Made by a program: the position numbers and the translations under genes
DNA from: DAISJI01 sp964559835
Lineage (GTDB): Bacteria > Acidobacteriota > Terriglobia > Terriglobales > Acidobacteriaceae
Direction: 5' to 3'
Assembly: GCA_964559835.1 (NCBI GenBank)
Contig: CAZLJE010000009.1
Location: forward strand, 1-64,000
Length of the DNA stretch: 64,000 bases
In this document: positions 50,680 through 59,656 of the stretch, piece after piece
How the letters are laid out: every line of letters starts with the position of its first letter
How positions within the stretch are numbered: the first letter of the stretch is position 1
The notes under the pieces: generated by a model
Databases searched by the model: none
What the model was told of the DNA's origin: nothing
The model's input: the letters and a program-made list of their open reading frames with translations, nothing else

Positions 50680-51825
50680 ATGCGTGTACTCCAGGCAAAC
50701 TGTACGTTCGCTGCCGACCGGCCATTCGCGCTGGAAGGCAGCGGTAAACTCCAACCGGTTACGTTGCGGTACGCCGTTTATGGCGAGCCGAACGACGATG
50801 GAAGCAACGTCATCCTCGTCTGCCACGCTCTGTCGGGATCTGCGAAGGTGGCGGATTGGTGGGGCGGACTCTTCGGGCGTGACGGCGTATTCGACATCGA
50901 GCGCGATTGCGTCGTCGGCATCAACATCCTCGGGTCGTGTTATGGCTCGACGGGGCCGAGGTCACTGAACCCTTCCACCGGCCGGCCGTACGGGCCCGAC
51001 TTCCCAGTCGTCAGTGTCCGCGACATCGTCCGCGCACAAGCGCACATCCTCGACGAGCTCGCGATCCCCCGTGTGCGTGCGGTTGTAGGCGCGTCGATAG
51101 GTGGCATGCAGGCGCTGCAGTGGGCGGTGGAGTTTCCGGAGCGCATCGGCAAATGCATCGCAATCGGGGCGGCCCCGCTGAACGCGATGGGACTCGCGCT
51201 CAACCACCTCCAGCGCCAGGCGATCCAACTTGACCCGAAATGGCGCGGCGGAAAGTATGGCGACAACCCGCCGGTGAACGGTCTCGCGCTGGCGCGGGCC
51301 ATCGCCATGTGCTCGTACAAGTCGCCGGAGCTTTTCGAAGAGCGCTTTGGCCGCAAACCGAACCGCAACGGCGAGGATCCGTTCCGCTCGCTCGGAGACC
51401 GCTTCGACGTCGGCGGCTACCTAGACCACCAGGGCGAGAAATTCAACGCCCGTTTCGACGCCAATTCGTACCTGGTGATCTCAAAGGCGATGGACACGTT
51501 CGACCTGGCACGCGGTTACGCGTCGGAACGTGCCGCGCTGAATCGGATCACGGCGCCGGTGCTGCTGGTCGGGATCTCGACCGACTGGCTATTCCCGCCC
51601 GCGGACGTTCGCGGTTTAGCAGAACGCATCGCCGATGCCGGCGGCCGCAGCGAGTACGTAGAGGTCGACTCCGCTCATGGGCACGACGGCTTCCTCGCCG
51701 ACTTCCATCTGCTGGCGCCGATCCTGCGCGAACACTTGAGCAACGACCAACGTCTGCCGAAAGCAGGCACATGTGCGGCACCAATATCGGCCCAACAAGG
51801 AGGCTCGTATGCAGCAAGTTGCTGA
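50680..51825 (+). CDS. metX: homoserine O-acetyltransferase
   Basis: 381 residues, alpha/beta-hydrolase fold. NVILVCHALSGSAKVADWWG, nucleophile elbow GASIGGMQALQWAVEFPERI, Asp in GISTDWLFPP and His in DSAHGHDGFLADF. It transfers acetyl from acetyl-CoA to homoserine, giving the MetY substrate. It starts two bases after the metY stop. The MetX acyltransferase family can also use succinyl-CoA; acetyl is favoured by the MetY partner. Confidence 0.95.
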   Translation: MRVLQANCTFAADRPFALEGSGKLQPVTLRYAVYGEPNDDGSNVILVCHALSGSAKVADWWGGLFGRDGVFDIERDCVVGINILGSCYGSTGPRSLNPSTGRPYGPDFPVVSVRDIVRAQAHILDELAIPRVRAVVGASIGGMQALQWAVEFPERIGKCIAIGAAPLNAMGLALNHLQRQAIQLDPKWRGGKYGDNPPVNGLALARAIAMCSYKSPELFEERFGRKPNRNGEDPFRSLGDRFDVGGYLDHQGEKFNARFDANSYLVISKAMDTFDLARGYASERAALNRITAPVLLVGISTDWLFPPADVRGLAERIADAGGRSEYVEVDSAHGHDGFLADFHLLAPILREHLSNDQRLPKAGTCAAPISAQQGGSYAASC

Positions 51826-52600
51826 CCAGACGTGTAAATTGCCGGCAGACCTGCTGCGCGGACAAGTAGCGGTAGTTACTGGCGGCTCGCGGGGCATCGG
51901 ACGCGCGACCGCAGTTAGACTTGCTGAGGCCGGCGCAAACGTCGCCATCAACTATCTGGAGCGCGACGAACAGGCGCGTTCCGCGATGCAGCAGATCACC
52001 GACGCCGGCGTGCATTCGGTGGCGGTGCGGGGCGATGTCAGCCGCACTGAAGATGCCGAGACGTTGATCGACGCCACACTTCGCCGGTTCGGCCAGATCG
52101 ACATCCTCGTCGCGAACGCGGGCATATGGCAGGGTGCGCCCGTCGAAGATATGCCGGATGAACTCTGGGACCGCGTTCTCGACGCGAACTTGCGTGGCAC
52201 ATGGACTTGCTGCCGCGCGGCCGTGCCGGTGATGAAGTCGGCGGGCAAGGGATCGATCGTCATTGTGAGTTCCACGGCCGGACAGCGTGGCGAGGCGGGG
52301 TACTCGAATTACGCCGCGTCCAAAGGCGGCCAGATCAGTTTCGCGAAGTCGCTCGCCGTGGAACTGGCGCCGCACATTCGTGTCAACTGCGTCGCTCCGG
52401 GTTGGGTGGACACGGACATGAACAACGAGGTGTTCGCGTCGGAGCGGGCGAAGGCGAATGCCATCGACGGTATTCCGCTGAAGCGCATTGCCACCGCCGA
52501 CGATGTCGCACTGGCGATCGCGTTCCTGGCGTCGAACTGGTCACGACACCTCACGGGTGAGGTCATCAACGTGAATGGCGGGGCGGTGCTCTGCGGCTGA
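51809..52600 (+). CDS. short-chain dehydrogenase/reductase (FabG-like)
   Basis: 263 residues. NAD(P) loop TGGSRGIGRA, NAG in ILVANAGIWQG, and the catalytic S..Y..K as SSTAGQRGEAGYSNYAASKG; the end MNNEVFASERAKANAIDG to GGAVLCG is standard for classical SDRs. ATG 51809 is fixed by AAGGAGG (51797-51803); it overlaps the end of metX by 17 bases. It is probably co-transcribed with metY-metX. Physiological substrate unknown (3-oxoacyl-ACP-type reductase is the nearest class). Confidence 0.88.
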   Translation: MQQVADQTCKLPADLLRGQVAVVTGGSRGIGRATAVRLAEAGANVAINYLERDEQARSAMQQITDAGVHSVAVRGDVSRTEDAETLIDATLRRFGQIDILVANAGIWQGAPVEDMPDELWDRVLDANLRGTWTCCRAAVPVMKSAGKGSIVIVSSTAGQRGEAGYSNYAASKGGQISFAKSLAVELAPHIRVNCVAPGWVDTDMNNEVFASERAKANAIDGIPLKRIATADDVALAIAFLASNWSRHLTGEVINVNGGAVLCG

Positions 52601-52604
52601 CTCC

Positions 52605-54380
52605 TTAAGGCGCGGCGCTCTCTTTGGTTTCGACGATCTTCGTACCCGGACGCTTGTGCAGCAGACCGACCACCGCCGCATCGATTCTGTTGCGAGTGGA
52701 GAACCGCTCGCCCGCCTGCGTGATGTAGCGCACGATAACATTCGTGCCGCTCATGGTCGGCCGCATGTTGACCGAAGGGGCGGCAGAGAAAGAGTGCACG
52801 CCGTTATTGCGGGTCGCGTGCTGCCATTCTTTTTCGGCAACACGAGCATGCGGCTCCGTTTCCCTGGTGATGATATCGAGCAGCGACTCGGTGACCGCGT
52901 ACGGATCTTCATCCGCGGGCACCATTAGTTCCAAGCTGTCCCAGAGCCATTGACCCGAAGTCGAGAAGTTGAAGTAGTGGCCCTCGATGGCGAAGCTGTT
53001 GGTGAACGTCACGCGACGTCCGGTCGGATGACCGGCCTCGGCCCAATTACCGGTCTCCAGCACTATCGTGCGCAGGAGACTGATGTCGATGACTTCGCCG
53101 ACGATGCCGTTGATCTCCACCCAGTCGCCGACGCGGATGCCGTTCTTGCCCATGAGCACGAACCAGCCGAAAAACGCGACGATGAAGTCCTTGAGCGCGA
53201 CGGTCAAACCAGCGCCCGCCAGCGCAATCACCGTCGAGAGCTGGCCCGGCGAACCGAGCACGACAAATAAGATCGCCACGAATCCCGTGCCTTGCACGGC
53301 GAATCGCCCGAGAAGGCGCATTGTCGCCAACCGCCGTCGGTCTGTGGCGATGCGCCGCGAGAGCGAATCGACGGCCATATTGCCGAACACCACAGCGAGG
53401 ACGATAACCACGACCCACAGCGCCCCTCGCAGCAGTCCGTGGACGCACGCAGTCATCTGGGTCGCGACCGCGCCCGACCAGTCGGCATAAGCCTGCCCGA
53501 GCTGTTGCAGGTCGCCGATCCGCTGAGTGTATTCGGAAACGGTCTTGCGGTCCGCCGCCTCGTGCTGCATAACCTTCGCAGCGTCGGCAGCGGGCATGTC
53601 CCTGGTCCCGGCCCTCGCCTGCTTCATCTGGTCGAGGTGCCGCTCCAAGTCGTCATGCTTGCGGGTGAGATCTCCGACCGCTCCCAGCGCTTGCTGCTGC
53701 GCCTCCGCCAGGTCCTTCCGCTTTCCGCGCAACTGCAACCAGAGCTGCGCCTGCCCGATCATCGTTGGCGGCGTCTGGAACGCGGGCCGTTGGTAGAACG
53801 GCGTGGCTGGCGACTGGCCGCTGTGCATCTCCGACGCGTGATGCTGGTCGAACTGGCGCTGGATGCGCACGGCAGGGTCGCCGCCCGCCCGCAGCAGGTC
53901 AGTACGCGCATCGTCAAGTTCGTCCTCGTGCAACGACTGCTCCGCCTGCGCCAGTTGCAACTGGCCCGAGGCTTCGGCGGCCGGGCTCGCGGCGAGCTTC
54001 TTCAGCGTCTCCTGGTCCGTCTTGACCTCTGCCTCGAGCTCGCGAATGTGATCGTGCAGCGCCTTGGTCTTGGCGTCCTCCGCCGGCGGATGCTGCTGCG
54101 CGTCGCGCAACGCGCTGGTGAAGGCCAGGTCGACCGCGTGGTCCGCCAGGTTCATGGCATCGCGCGAGTAGCGGCCTTCGTCGCGCGTAACGGCGACCTT
54201 GTCCAGTTGCTGGGCGGTGGTGAGTGGCTGGGTATCGACCAGCCGCGCCCGGTTGTTCGGACGCCCTTGCGGGTTGGCAACCATGTCGGGGGCAGCCGTG
54301 AAATAGAGTCCAACAATGGCGGCGAATGCCAACAGGACGAGCAAGCCCGCGGCGATAAGACGGCGGTTGAATCGTTTCAT
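52605..54380 (-). CDS. MscS-type mechanosensitive channel with extended N-terminus
   Basis: 591 residues from ATG 54380. N-terminal helix RLIAAGLLVLLAFAAIVGLYF, then ~280 residues of periplasmic coiled coil (DDARTDLLRAGG, DLERHLDQMKQAR), two more membrane helices, the pore helix STVIALAGAGLTVALKDFIV, and the beta-domain core RVGDWVEINGIVGEVIDISL. This is the long, MscK-like layout. Releases solutes on osmotic downshift. It is convergent with the SDR gene. Confidence 0.88.
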   Translation of the reverse strand: MKRFNRRLIAAGLLVLLAFAAIVGLYFTAAPDMVANPQGRPNNRARLVDTQPLTTAQQLDKVAVTRDEGRYSRDAMNLADHAVDLAFTSALRDAQQHPPAEDAKTKALHDHIRELEAEVKTDQETLKKLAASPAAEASGQLQLAQAEQSLHEDELDDARTDLLRAGGDPAVRIQRQFDQHHASEMHSGQSPATPFYQRPAFQTPPTMIGQAQLWLQLRGKRKDLAEAQQQALGAVGDLTRKHDDLERHLDQMKQARAGTRDMPAADAAKVMQHEAADRKTVSEYTQRIGDLQQLGQAYADWSGAVATQMTACVHGLLRGALWVVVIVLAVVFGNMAVDSLSRRIATDRRRLATMRLLGRFAVQGTGFVAILFVVLGSPGQLSTVIALAGAGLTVALKDFIVAFFGWFVLMGKNGIRVGDWVEINGIVGEVIDISLLRTIVLETGNWAEAGHPTGRRVTFTNSFAIEGHYFNFSTSGQWLWDSLELMVPADEDPYAVTESLLDIITRETEPHARVAEKEWQHATRNNGVHSFSAAPSVNMRPTMSGTNVIVRYITQAGERFSTRNRIDAAVVGLLHKRPGTKIVETKESAAP

Positions 54381-54552
54381 AAAGTGGGACGGGCGCTGTC
54401 CAGCAGTATAAACGTGAGTCGCGACCCTTTGCTGACGCACTTTTCCAACCAAGTAGCCCCTGCCCCGATTAAGCGTGACCCTGGACAACTGTTCCTGCTC
54501 CCGATTCGTAGCTCTTGCGATAGAATCAAATGCAGAGGAAGAAGGGGGCGCT

Positions 54553-54891
54553 ATGAGTTGCTGTGGTGGGGGGAGTCAGTTCGGCGGGCCACCCGCGGAG
54601 GCCCAGAACGCCTCCGGGCACAAGGTCTTCTGCGTCAAGTTCCAGCGCGAAATGCCCGGCTTGGACGAGGCGCCGTTCGATAGTCCACTGGGACAGCGCA
54701 TCTACGACAACGTTTCGGCGGAAGCGTGGAAGCTCTGGGGCGATTACTGCAAGATGGTGCTCAACGAATACCGCCTCAATCCGGCGAACAAGGCCGACCA
54801 GGAAGTCATCCTCAAATACATGGAAGACTATTTCTTCGGCGAGACCGCTGCGTTCCCGCCGGGATACGTGCCGCCCAAAGCAAAAGGATAG
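54553..54891 (+). CDS. YggX-like iron-trafficking/oxidative-damage protein
   Basis: 112 residues. Core: KVFCVKFQREMPGLDEAPFD, GQRIYDNVSAEAWKLWGDYC, LNEYRLNPANKADQEVILKY, EDYFFG; this matches YggX, which protects Fe-S clusters. The usual ~90-residue protein starts near the VFCV segment; here a 23-residue extension begins MSCCGGGSQFGGPP, with two extra Cys. ATG 54553 has GAAGGGGG upstream. The longer frame from 54475 is not needed. Confidence 0.9.
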   Translation: MSCCGGGSQFGGPPAEAQNASGHKVFCVKFQREMPGLDEAPFDSPLGQRIYDNVSAEAWKLWGDYCKMVLNEYRLNPANKADQEVILKYMEDYFFGETAAFPPGYVPPKAKG

Positions 54892-54934
54892 TCGCTAGCT
54901 TCCGGTCATCAGTCGCTAGTCTCCTGTCACAAGT

Positions 54935-54970
54935 AAAGCCGAGTTTCGATACTCGGCTTTTTGCTTTTCA
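54935..54970 (+). terminator. intrinsic terminator after the YggX-like gene
   Basis: aaagccgagt (54935-54944) and actcggcttt (54951-54960) form a 10-bp stem with a ttcgat loop, followed by ttgctttt. The surrounding gap also carries short gcgactagc- and aactgac-like repeats. Confidence 0.9.
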
Positions 54971-55003
54971 ACTGACAACTGACAACTAGCGACTAGCGCC
55001 TAG

Positions 55004-55843
55004 CTACTGAATTTTCACCACTCCCGGTGCGACCTGCGGAAATCTCGTCATCTCCGCCGGATCATGTCCGGGGATGATGAACTTCGGATCGGACGCGAGC
55101 TGCTTCATCCGGTCCTGTGCGCGCAAGTTCGAGTCGGCGTCGAGCGTCTGCGCGATCGGCAGGTGCTTCTCCAGGTTCTCGTACAGGTACATGTTGTCGC
55201 TGGCGAGCACCACCGTTCCACTTGCCGTGCTAACGCCGACGAATTGCGACGCGTACGTGTGCTTGCCCCCGATATAACAGGTGATGCCCGGCAGGATCTC
55301 CTGCGCATCGCCGTTCACGAGCCCGACGCGTCCCTGCGTGTTCAGCTTGACGAGGGCCAGGACGTCTTCCGGATCGATGCCCCCATGTGTGCGCCGCGAC
55401 TGCCATGCTTCACCCGCGTAATACTGCAACTCGTCTTTCTGTATCCATATCTTCGCATTCGGGAACAGGTCGGCGCCGTCGGCATGGTCCCAATGCGCAT
55501 GCGTGATGATGACGTCGGTGATGTCATCAGGCTTCAACCCCAACCGTTGCACCGTCTCCGACGGTTTCGTGAAGTCGTTCACCTTCCAGCTCTTGAAGAA
55601 CTGCGGACGATAGAAGCCGGAATCGACCAGAATGTTTTTGCCGTTGCCGCGCACCAGCCAGATGAGCATCGCGATATCAAGTTTGCGCGATTTGTCTGCG
55701 CCCGCGACGAGGCCGGAGACAGGGAAGTCCGGGAGCGTGGCGTAGCGGATCGCGTAGATCTCGTACTTCGGCTTGTCTTGTGCGAGCAGCGGCAGGACGC
55801 AGGCGAACAACAGCAAAGCAATCGTCAGGCGATTCGATTTCAT
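55004..55843 (-). CDS. secreted metallo-beta-lactamase-fold hydrolase
   Basis: 279 residues. Signal peptide MKSNRLTIALLLFACVLPLLA. The zinc motif is THAHWDHADG (HxHxDH), with later ligands in GKHTYASQF and SDNMYL, and IPGHDP at the end. The layout and length fit the quorum-quenching lactonase-like branch of the superfamily (ILVDSGFYRPQF, DDITDVIITHAHWDH). Exported; lactonase activity is inferred, not shown. Confidence 0.85.
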   Translation of the reverse strand: MKSNRLTIALLLFACVLPLLAQDKPKYEIYAIRYATLPDFPVSGLVAGADKSRKLDIAMLIWLVRGNGKNILVDSGFYRPQFFKSWKVNDFTKPSETVQRLGLKPDDITDVIITHAHWDHADGADLFPNAKIWIQKDELQYYAGEAWQSRRTHGGIDPEDVLALVKLNTQGRVGLVNGDAQEILPGITCYIGGKHTYASQFVGVSTASGTVVLASDNMYLYENLEKHLPIAQTLDADSNLRAQDRMKQLASDPKFIIPGHDPAEMTRFPQVAPGVVKIQ

Positions 55844-55926
55844 GTCGCGCGAAGCTTATCAGAAACTCCAATCACCAATCACAAATCACTAAATCACAAA
55901 TCGAAATCGGTCCAACTTTCCCAGAT

Positions 55927-57195
55927 TTACATCACCGGGATCGCTGTCGAGATCTCGAACCGCAGCTTGGCATGTGCCTCGCGCAATGCCCGCTCGACCT
56001 GGTCCGGTGTCTCCGCACGCGCGAAGATGAAGCCCAGGTACGACGCGCCCTCCGGTAGCGGCGCCAGTTTCTGCCGCAGCTTTGCCGTGATCTCGATCCG
56101 CTCGATTCCCGGCACCCGCGCCGCATCGCTCAACCCTTCCACTCCTTCATAGAAGCCGGCCTGCTGAATCGGAATCATCATCACGCCCGAGGCGAGCGGC
56201 TCGCGAGCGAACCCACTGACGTCTTCACCGGCCGCGTGCCGCAGGATGAGTTCTTCAAGCGATATTGTGACCGCCGAGACGCCGGTGCTACGGAAACGCA
56301 GTGCGCCGGCGCACAGTCCGCCGATCGGACGCGCGGCGATGTCCAGCATCCACGCGCCTTCCTGGTTCAACCGCATTTCGAGATGCACGGGCCCGCGTGT
56401 GAGTTCGATGGCCCCGACTGCCTGCTCGGCGCATTCGACCAGCTCTCTCTGTTGCGCGTCGGACAGTCGTGAAGGCGTGACATAGATGGTCTCTTCGAAG
56501 AATGGACCGTCAAGCCGATCCGGCTTGTCAAAGATCGCGAGGATGCGAAGCTCTCCGTCGGTGACCAGCCCTTCGATGGCGAATTCGCGCCCTTCGATGA
56601 AACTCTCTACCTGGACCCATCCCGCGCTCTCCTCGCGCAGGACCTTGACCTCTTTATCTTGCAGCAGGTGGCGAATGCGCGCGAAAGCCGCCGCGAATTC
56701 CTGCTCATTGTTGGCGCGGATCACGCCGCGGCTCGCGCTCAGCCCGAGCGGCTTCAGCACGCAGGGATACGGCACCGCCCGGGCTGCCTGCCGTTCATCG
56801 GCATGCGCTTTGAACCGCATGTACCAAGGCACACGCATGTGCGCCGCTTTGTACTTCTCGCGCGCCAGGAACTTGTTCCGGCATGCCTCGGCCGCTTCCG
56901 GGGAATGGAACCTGAGTCCGAGTTCCCGCGCCGTTACTGCGGCGGTGAGCGTCGGCGCATCCCCGATCGCGACCACGCCGTCGATCGGCTGGTGCAACGC
57001 GAACTCACGGATCTTCGCCGCCGACGCTTGCGGCTGATGAAAACGCACGGACAGCGCGCCGTCGTTCCACGGATCGTCGAATTGGTGGCAGTTGTTGCTC
57101 GCCAGCACCAGCGGCATACCGATACGCTCCGCCGCCTCGCGAAACTGCTGCGCCTGATAGCCCGTTGTGGTCGTGAGTAGGAGTAGCCGCGGCAT
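55927..57195 (-). CDS. ATP-grasp ligase
   Basis: 422 residues. ATP-grasp core: CRNKFLAREKYKAAHMRVPW, YPCVLKPLGLSASRGVIRAN (the Lys and small-residue loop), VQVESFIEGREFAIEGLVTD, and VHLEMRLNQEGAWMLDIAAR with the metal-binding E...N-like end. The C-terminal ~90 residues (VSGFAREPLASGVMMIPIQ) resemble the L-amino-acid-ligase type domain. It could join an amino acid to another acid or amine. No clustered biosynthetic gene reveals its substrate. Divergent from the M28 peptidase. Confidence 0.82.
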   Translation of the reverse strand: MPRLLLLTTTTGYQAQQFREAAERIGMPLVLASNNCHQFDDPWNDGALSVRFHQPQASAAKIREFALHQPIDGVVAIGDAPTLTAAVTARELGLRFHSPEAAEACRNKFLAREKYKAAHMRVPWYMRFKAHADERQAARAVPYPCVLKPLGLSASRGVIRANNEQEFAAAFARIRHLLQDKEVKVLREESAGWVQVESFIEGREFAIEGLVTDGELRILAIFDKPDRLDGPFFEETIYVTPSRLSDAQQRELVECAEQAVGAIELTRGPVHLEMRLNQEGAWMLDIAARPIGGLCAGALRFRSTGVSAVTISLEELILRHAAGEDVSGFAREPLASGVMMIPIQQAGFYEGVEGLSDAARVPGIERIEITAKLRQKLAPLPEGASYLGFIFARAETPDQVERALREAHAKLRFEISTAIPVM

Positions 57196-57223
57196 CGATT
57201 AAACCAATTCTACTGGTCGAGAG

Positions 57224-57295
57224 GTATCTCGGTATTTCGGTATATCAGTATGTAAGAGCCCTGAATACGAAAATACCGAAAAACCGATACACCTG
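57224..57295. repeat. TCGGTAT-type inverted repeat between divergent genes
   Basis: tatctcggtatttcggtat (57224-57242) is approximately complementary to ataccgaaaaaccgata (57273-57289); tcggta recurs with a ~10-base period. It lies in the 134-base promoter gap between the ATP-grasp and M28 genes, so it could be an operator or one of the periodic intergenic repeats. Confidence 0.5.
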
Positions 57296-57329
57296 TTTTA
57301 TAATTCCGCGCTCCACTGGAGGGGTGAGA

Positions 57330-59585
57330 ATGCGTTCAATGGGTCGTAGTGCGACAGTGTTGGGCATGGTATTGATGCTGGCGGCGGCGGCGACTCCGCA
57401 ACGTCCGCAACGCGGCGGCGAACTCGCCGGCTATTCCGCCGACGCGGCACGCGAGCAGCGCGATTGGGAACAGAAGTTTCGCGCCATTCCCGTGCCCGCG
57501 AACATGAAGCAGTACATGCAACGTCTCGCCGCGCGCCCGCACCATGTTGGCTCGCCCTACGATCAGGACAACGCGCAGTGGCTGCTCAGTACCTTCAAGT
57601 CCTGGGGACTCGACGCGAAGATCGAGACCTTCGATGTGCTCTTTCCGACACCGAAGCAGCGCCTGGTCGAAATGACCGAACCGACGCGCTTCACTGCCAA
57701 GCTCCAGGAGCCACCTGTCGCGGTCGACCCGACCAGCAACCAGCAGGCGGAGCAGCTTCCCACATACAACGCGTACTCCGCCGACGGCGACGTCACCGCG
57801 CCGCTGGTGTACGTCAATTACGGGATTCCCGCCGACTACGAGCGCCTGGACCGCATGGGTATTTCGGTCAAAGGCGCAATCGTGATTGCTCGCTACGGAC
57901 AATCGTGGCGAGGAATCAAACCGAAGGTAGCGGCCGAACACGGCGCCGTCGGCTGCTTGATCTACTCCGACCCGCGTGACGACGGATATTTCCAGGGCGA
58001 CGTCTTCCCCAAGGGCGCCTATCGCAACAAGGACGGCGTGCAGCGCGGCAGCGTCATGGATATGCCGGTCTATCCTGGCGATCCTCTTACGCCTGGCGTC
58101 GGCGCTACGAAGGACGCCAAGCGGCTGGAGCTTTCCGAGGTCAAGACCTTTACCAAGATCCCGGTACTGCCGATCTCGTACGGCGATGCGCTGCCATTGC
58201 TCGAAAACTTGGGCGGTCCGGTCGCGCCGCAGGAATGGCGCGGTGCGCTCGGCATCACCTACCACGTAGGTCCGGGCGCGACGAAGGTCCACCTCATCGT
58301 GAAGTCGAACTGGGACCGCAAGCCGGTGAACGACGTCATTGTGACCATTCCGGGTTCGCAATATCCGGACGAATGGATCGTTCGCGGCAACCACCATGAC
58401 GGCTGGGTCAACGGCGCTCAGGACCCGCTCTCCGGTCAGGTCGCCGAAATGGAAGAACTCCGCGCGTACTCCGAACTGTTGAAGCAGGGCTGGAAGCCGA
58501 AGCGCACGATCATCTATGCCGCATGGGACGGCGAAGAGCCGGGCCTGCTCGGCTCGACCGAATGGGGTGAGGCCCACGCGCAGGAGTTGCAACAACACGC
58601 CGTCGCGTACATCAACTCCGACGGCAACAGCCGCGGGTTCCTGGGGCTGGTCGGGTCGCATTCGCTGGAGACGTTCATCAACGATGTCGCGCGCGACGTG
58701 ACCGATCCGGAGACGAACCTGTCCGTCTGGAAGCGCCTGCAGCTGCGCCGCATTCGTGATGCGAAGGAAGCGCGCGACCGCGAAGAACTGCGCCGCGGCG
58801 GGCCGCTCCACCTCGAGGCGCTGGGCTCGGGTTCGGACTACACGGTCTTCCTCGATCACCTTGGCGTAGCGTCGGTGAATCTGGGCTATGGCGGCGAAGC
58901 GGGCGGTGGGATCTATCACTCCATCTACGACGATTTCTACTGGTACACGCATTTCGACGATCCGGACTTCGTCTATGGCCGCGCGCTCTCGCAGACTGCG
59001 GGAACGGCTGTCATGCGGTTGGCCGATGCGGATGTGCTGCCGTTCAACTTCGGCAATCTCTCCGCAACGGTTCGCCGCTATTCCGACGAGTTGCAGAAGC
59101 TGGCGACCACCAAGCGCGACGAAGTCATCGAGCGCAACAAGGAGATCGACGAAGGCGCGTTCACAGCAGCAGCCGATCCGACCAGGAAGTACGTTCCTCC
59201 CGCGAAGGAGAAAGTTCCGCCGTTCCTGAATTTTGCGCCGTTGCAGAACGGAGTGGACGATCTGCAACACGCGGCAGAGCGCTACCAGTCGGCGTTCCAA
59301 CAATCGCAAGGTGCGGCAAATCCGGCGGCGAACGCCAAGATCATGCAGTCGGAACGCGCGCTGCTGTCCGACGATGGACTTCCGGGGCGTCCGTGGTTCA
59401 GGCACCAGATCTACGCTCCAGGCTTCTACACCGGATACGGAGTCAAGACCATTCCAGCCGTACGCGAGGCGATCGAGCAGGGGCAATGGGACGTTGCCGA
59501 GCAGCAGATCGCGAAGGTCGCGAAGGTGCTGGAGAACGAAGCGGCCGTGATCAACGACGCTGCGGCCGCGCTGGAAAAGAAATAA
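57330..59585 (+). CDS. secreted M28 peptidase (glutamate carboxypeptidase II-like)
   Basis: 751 residues from ATG 57330 (GGAGGGG upstream). Signal peptide SATVLGMVLMLAAAATPQ. Domains: PA domain (about 130-330, YEKL-like: APLVYVNYGIPADYERL), M28 catalytic domain with GNHHDGWVNGAQDP (His/Asp zinc), WDGEEPGLLGSTEW (Glu pair) and GGIYHSIYDDFYW, and a C-terminal helical transferrin-receptor-like dimerisation domain. It removes C-terminal acidic residues or processes dipeptides in related enzymes. Exported or periplasmic. Confidence 0.93.
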   Translation: MRSMGRSATVLGMVLMLAAAATPQRPQRGGELAGYSADAAREQRDWEQKFRAIPVPANMKQYMQRLAARPHHVGSPYDQDNAQWLLSTFKSWGLDAKIETFDVLFPTPKQRLVEMTEPTRFTAKLQEPPVAVDPTSNQQAEQLPTYNAYSADGDVTAPLVYVNYGIPADYERLDRMGISVKGAIVIARYGQSWRGIKPKVAAEHGAVGCLIYSDPRDDGYFQGDVFPKGAYRNKDGVQRGSVMDMPVYPGDPLTPGVGATKDAKRLELSEVKTFTKIPVLPISYGDALPLLENLGGPVAPQEWRGALGITYHVGPGATKVHLIVKSNWDRKPVNDVIVTIPGSQYPDEWIVRGNHHDGWVNGAQDPLSGQVAEMEELRAYSELLKQGWKPKRTIIYAAWDGEEPGLLGSTEWGEAHAQELQQHAVAYINSDGNSRGFLGLVGSHSLETFINDVARDVTDPETNLSVWKRLQLRRIRDAKEARDREELRRGGPLHLEALGSGSDYTVFLDHLGVASVNLGYGGEAGGGIYHSIYDDFYWYTHFDDPDFVYGRALSQTAGTAVMRLADADVLPFNFGNLSATVRRYSDELQKLATTKRDEVIERNKEIDEGAFTAAADPTRKYVPPAKEKVPPFLNFAPLQNGVDDLQHAAERYQSAFQQSQGAANPAANAKIMQSERALLSDDGLPGRPWFRHQIYAPGFYTGYGVKTIPAVREAIEQGQWDVAEQQIAKVAKVLENEAAVINDAAAALEKK

Positions 59586-59590
59586 TCAGC

Positions 59591-59638
59591 CGCTGATGAA
59601 CGCTGATTTTCTCTTGTCTTGATCAGCGTTCATCAGCG
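59591..59638. terminator. 17-bp perfect inverted repeat between convergent genes
   Basis: cgctgatgaacgctgat (59591-59607) and atcagcgttcatcagcg (59622-59638) are exact complements with a 14-base, T-rich loop. It lies between the convergent M28 and S9A genes and can terminate both. Each arm is itself a cgctgatnaa tandem repeat, a form seen in many intergenic repeats, so it may also be a mobile palindrome. Confidence 0.75.
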
Positions 59639-59656
59639 TTTATCAGCGGCGGATTG

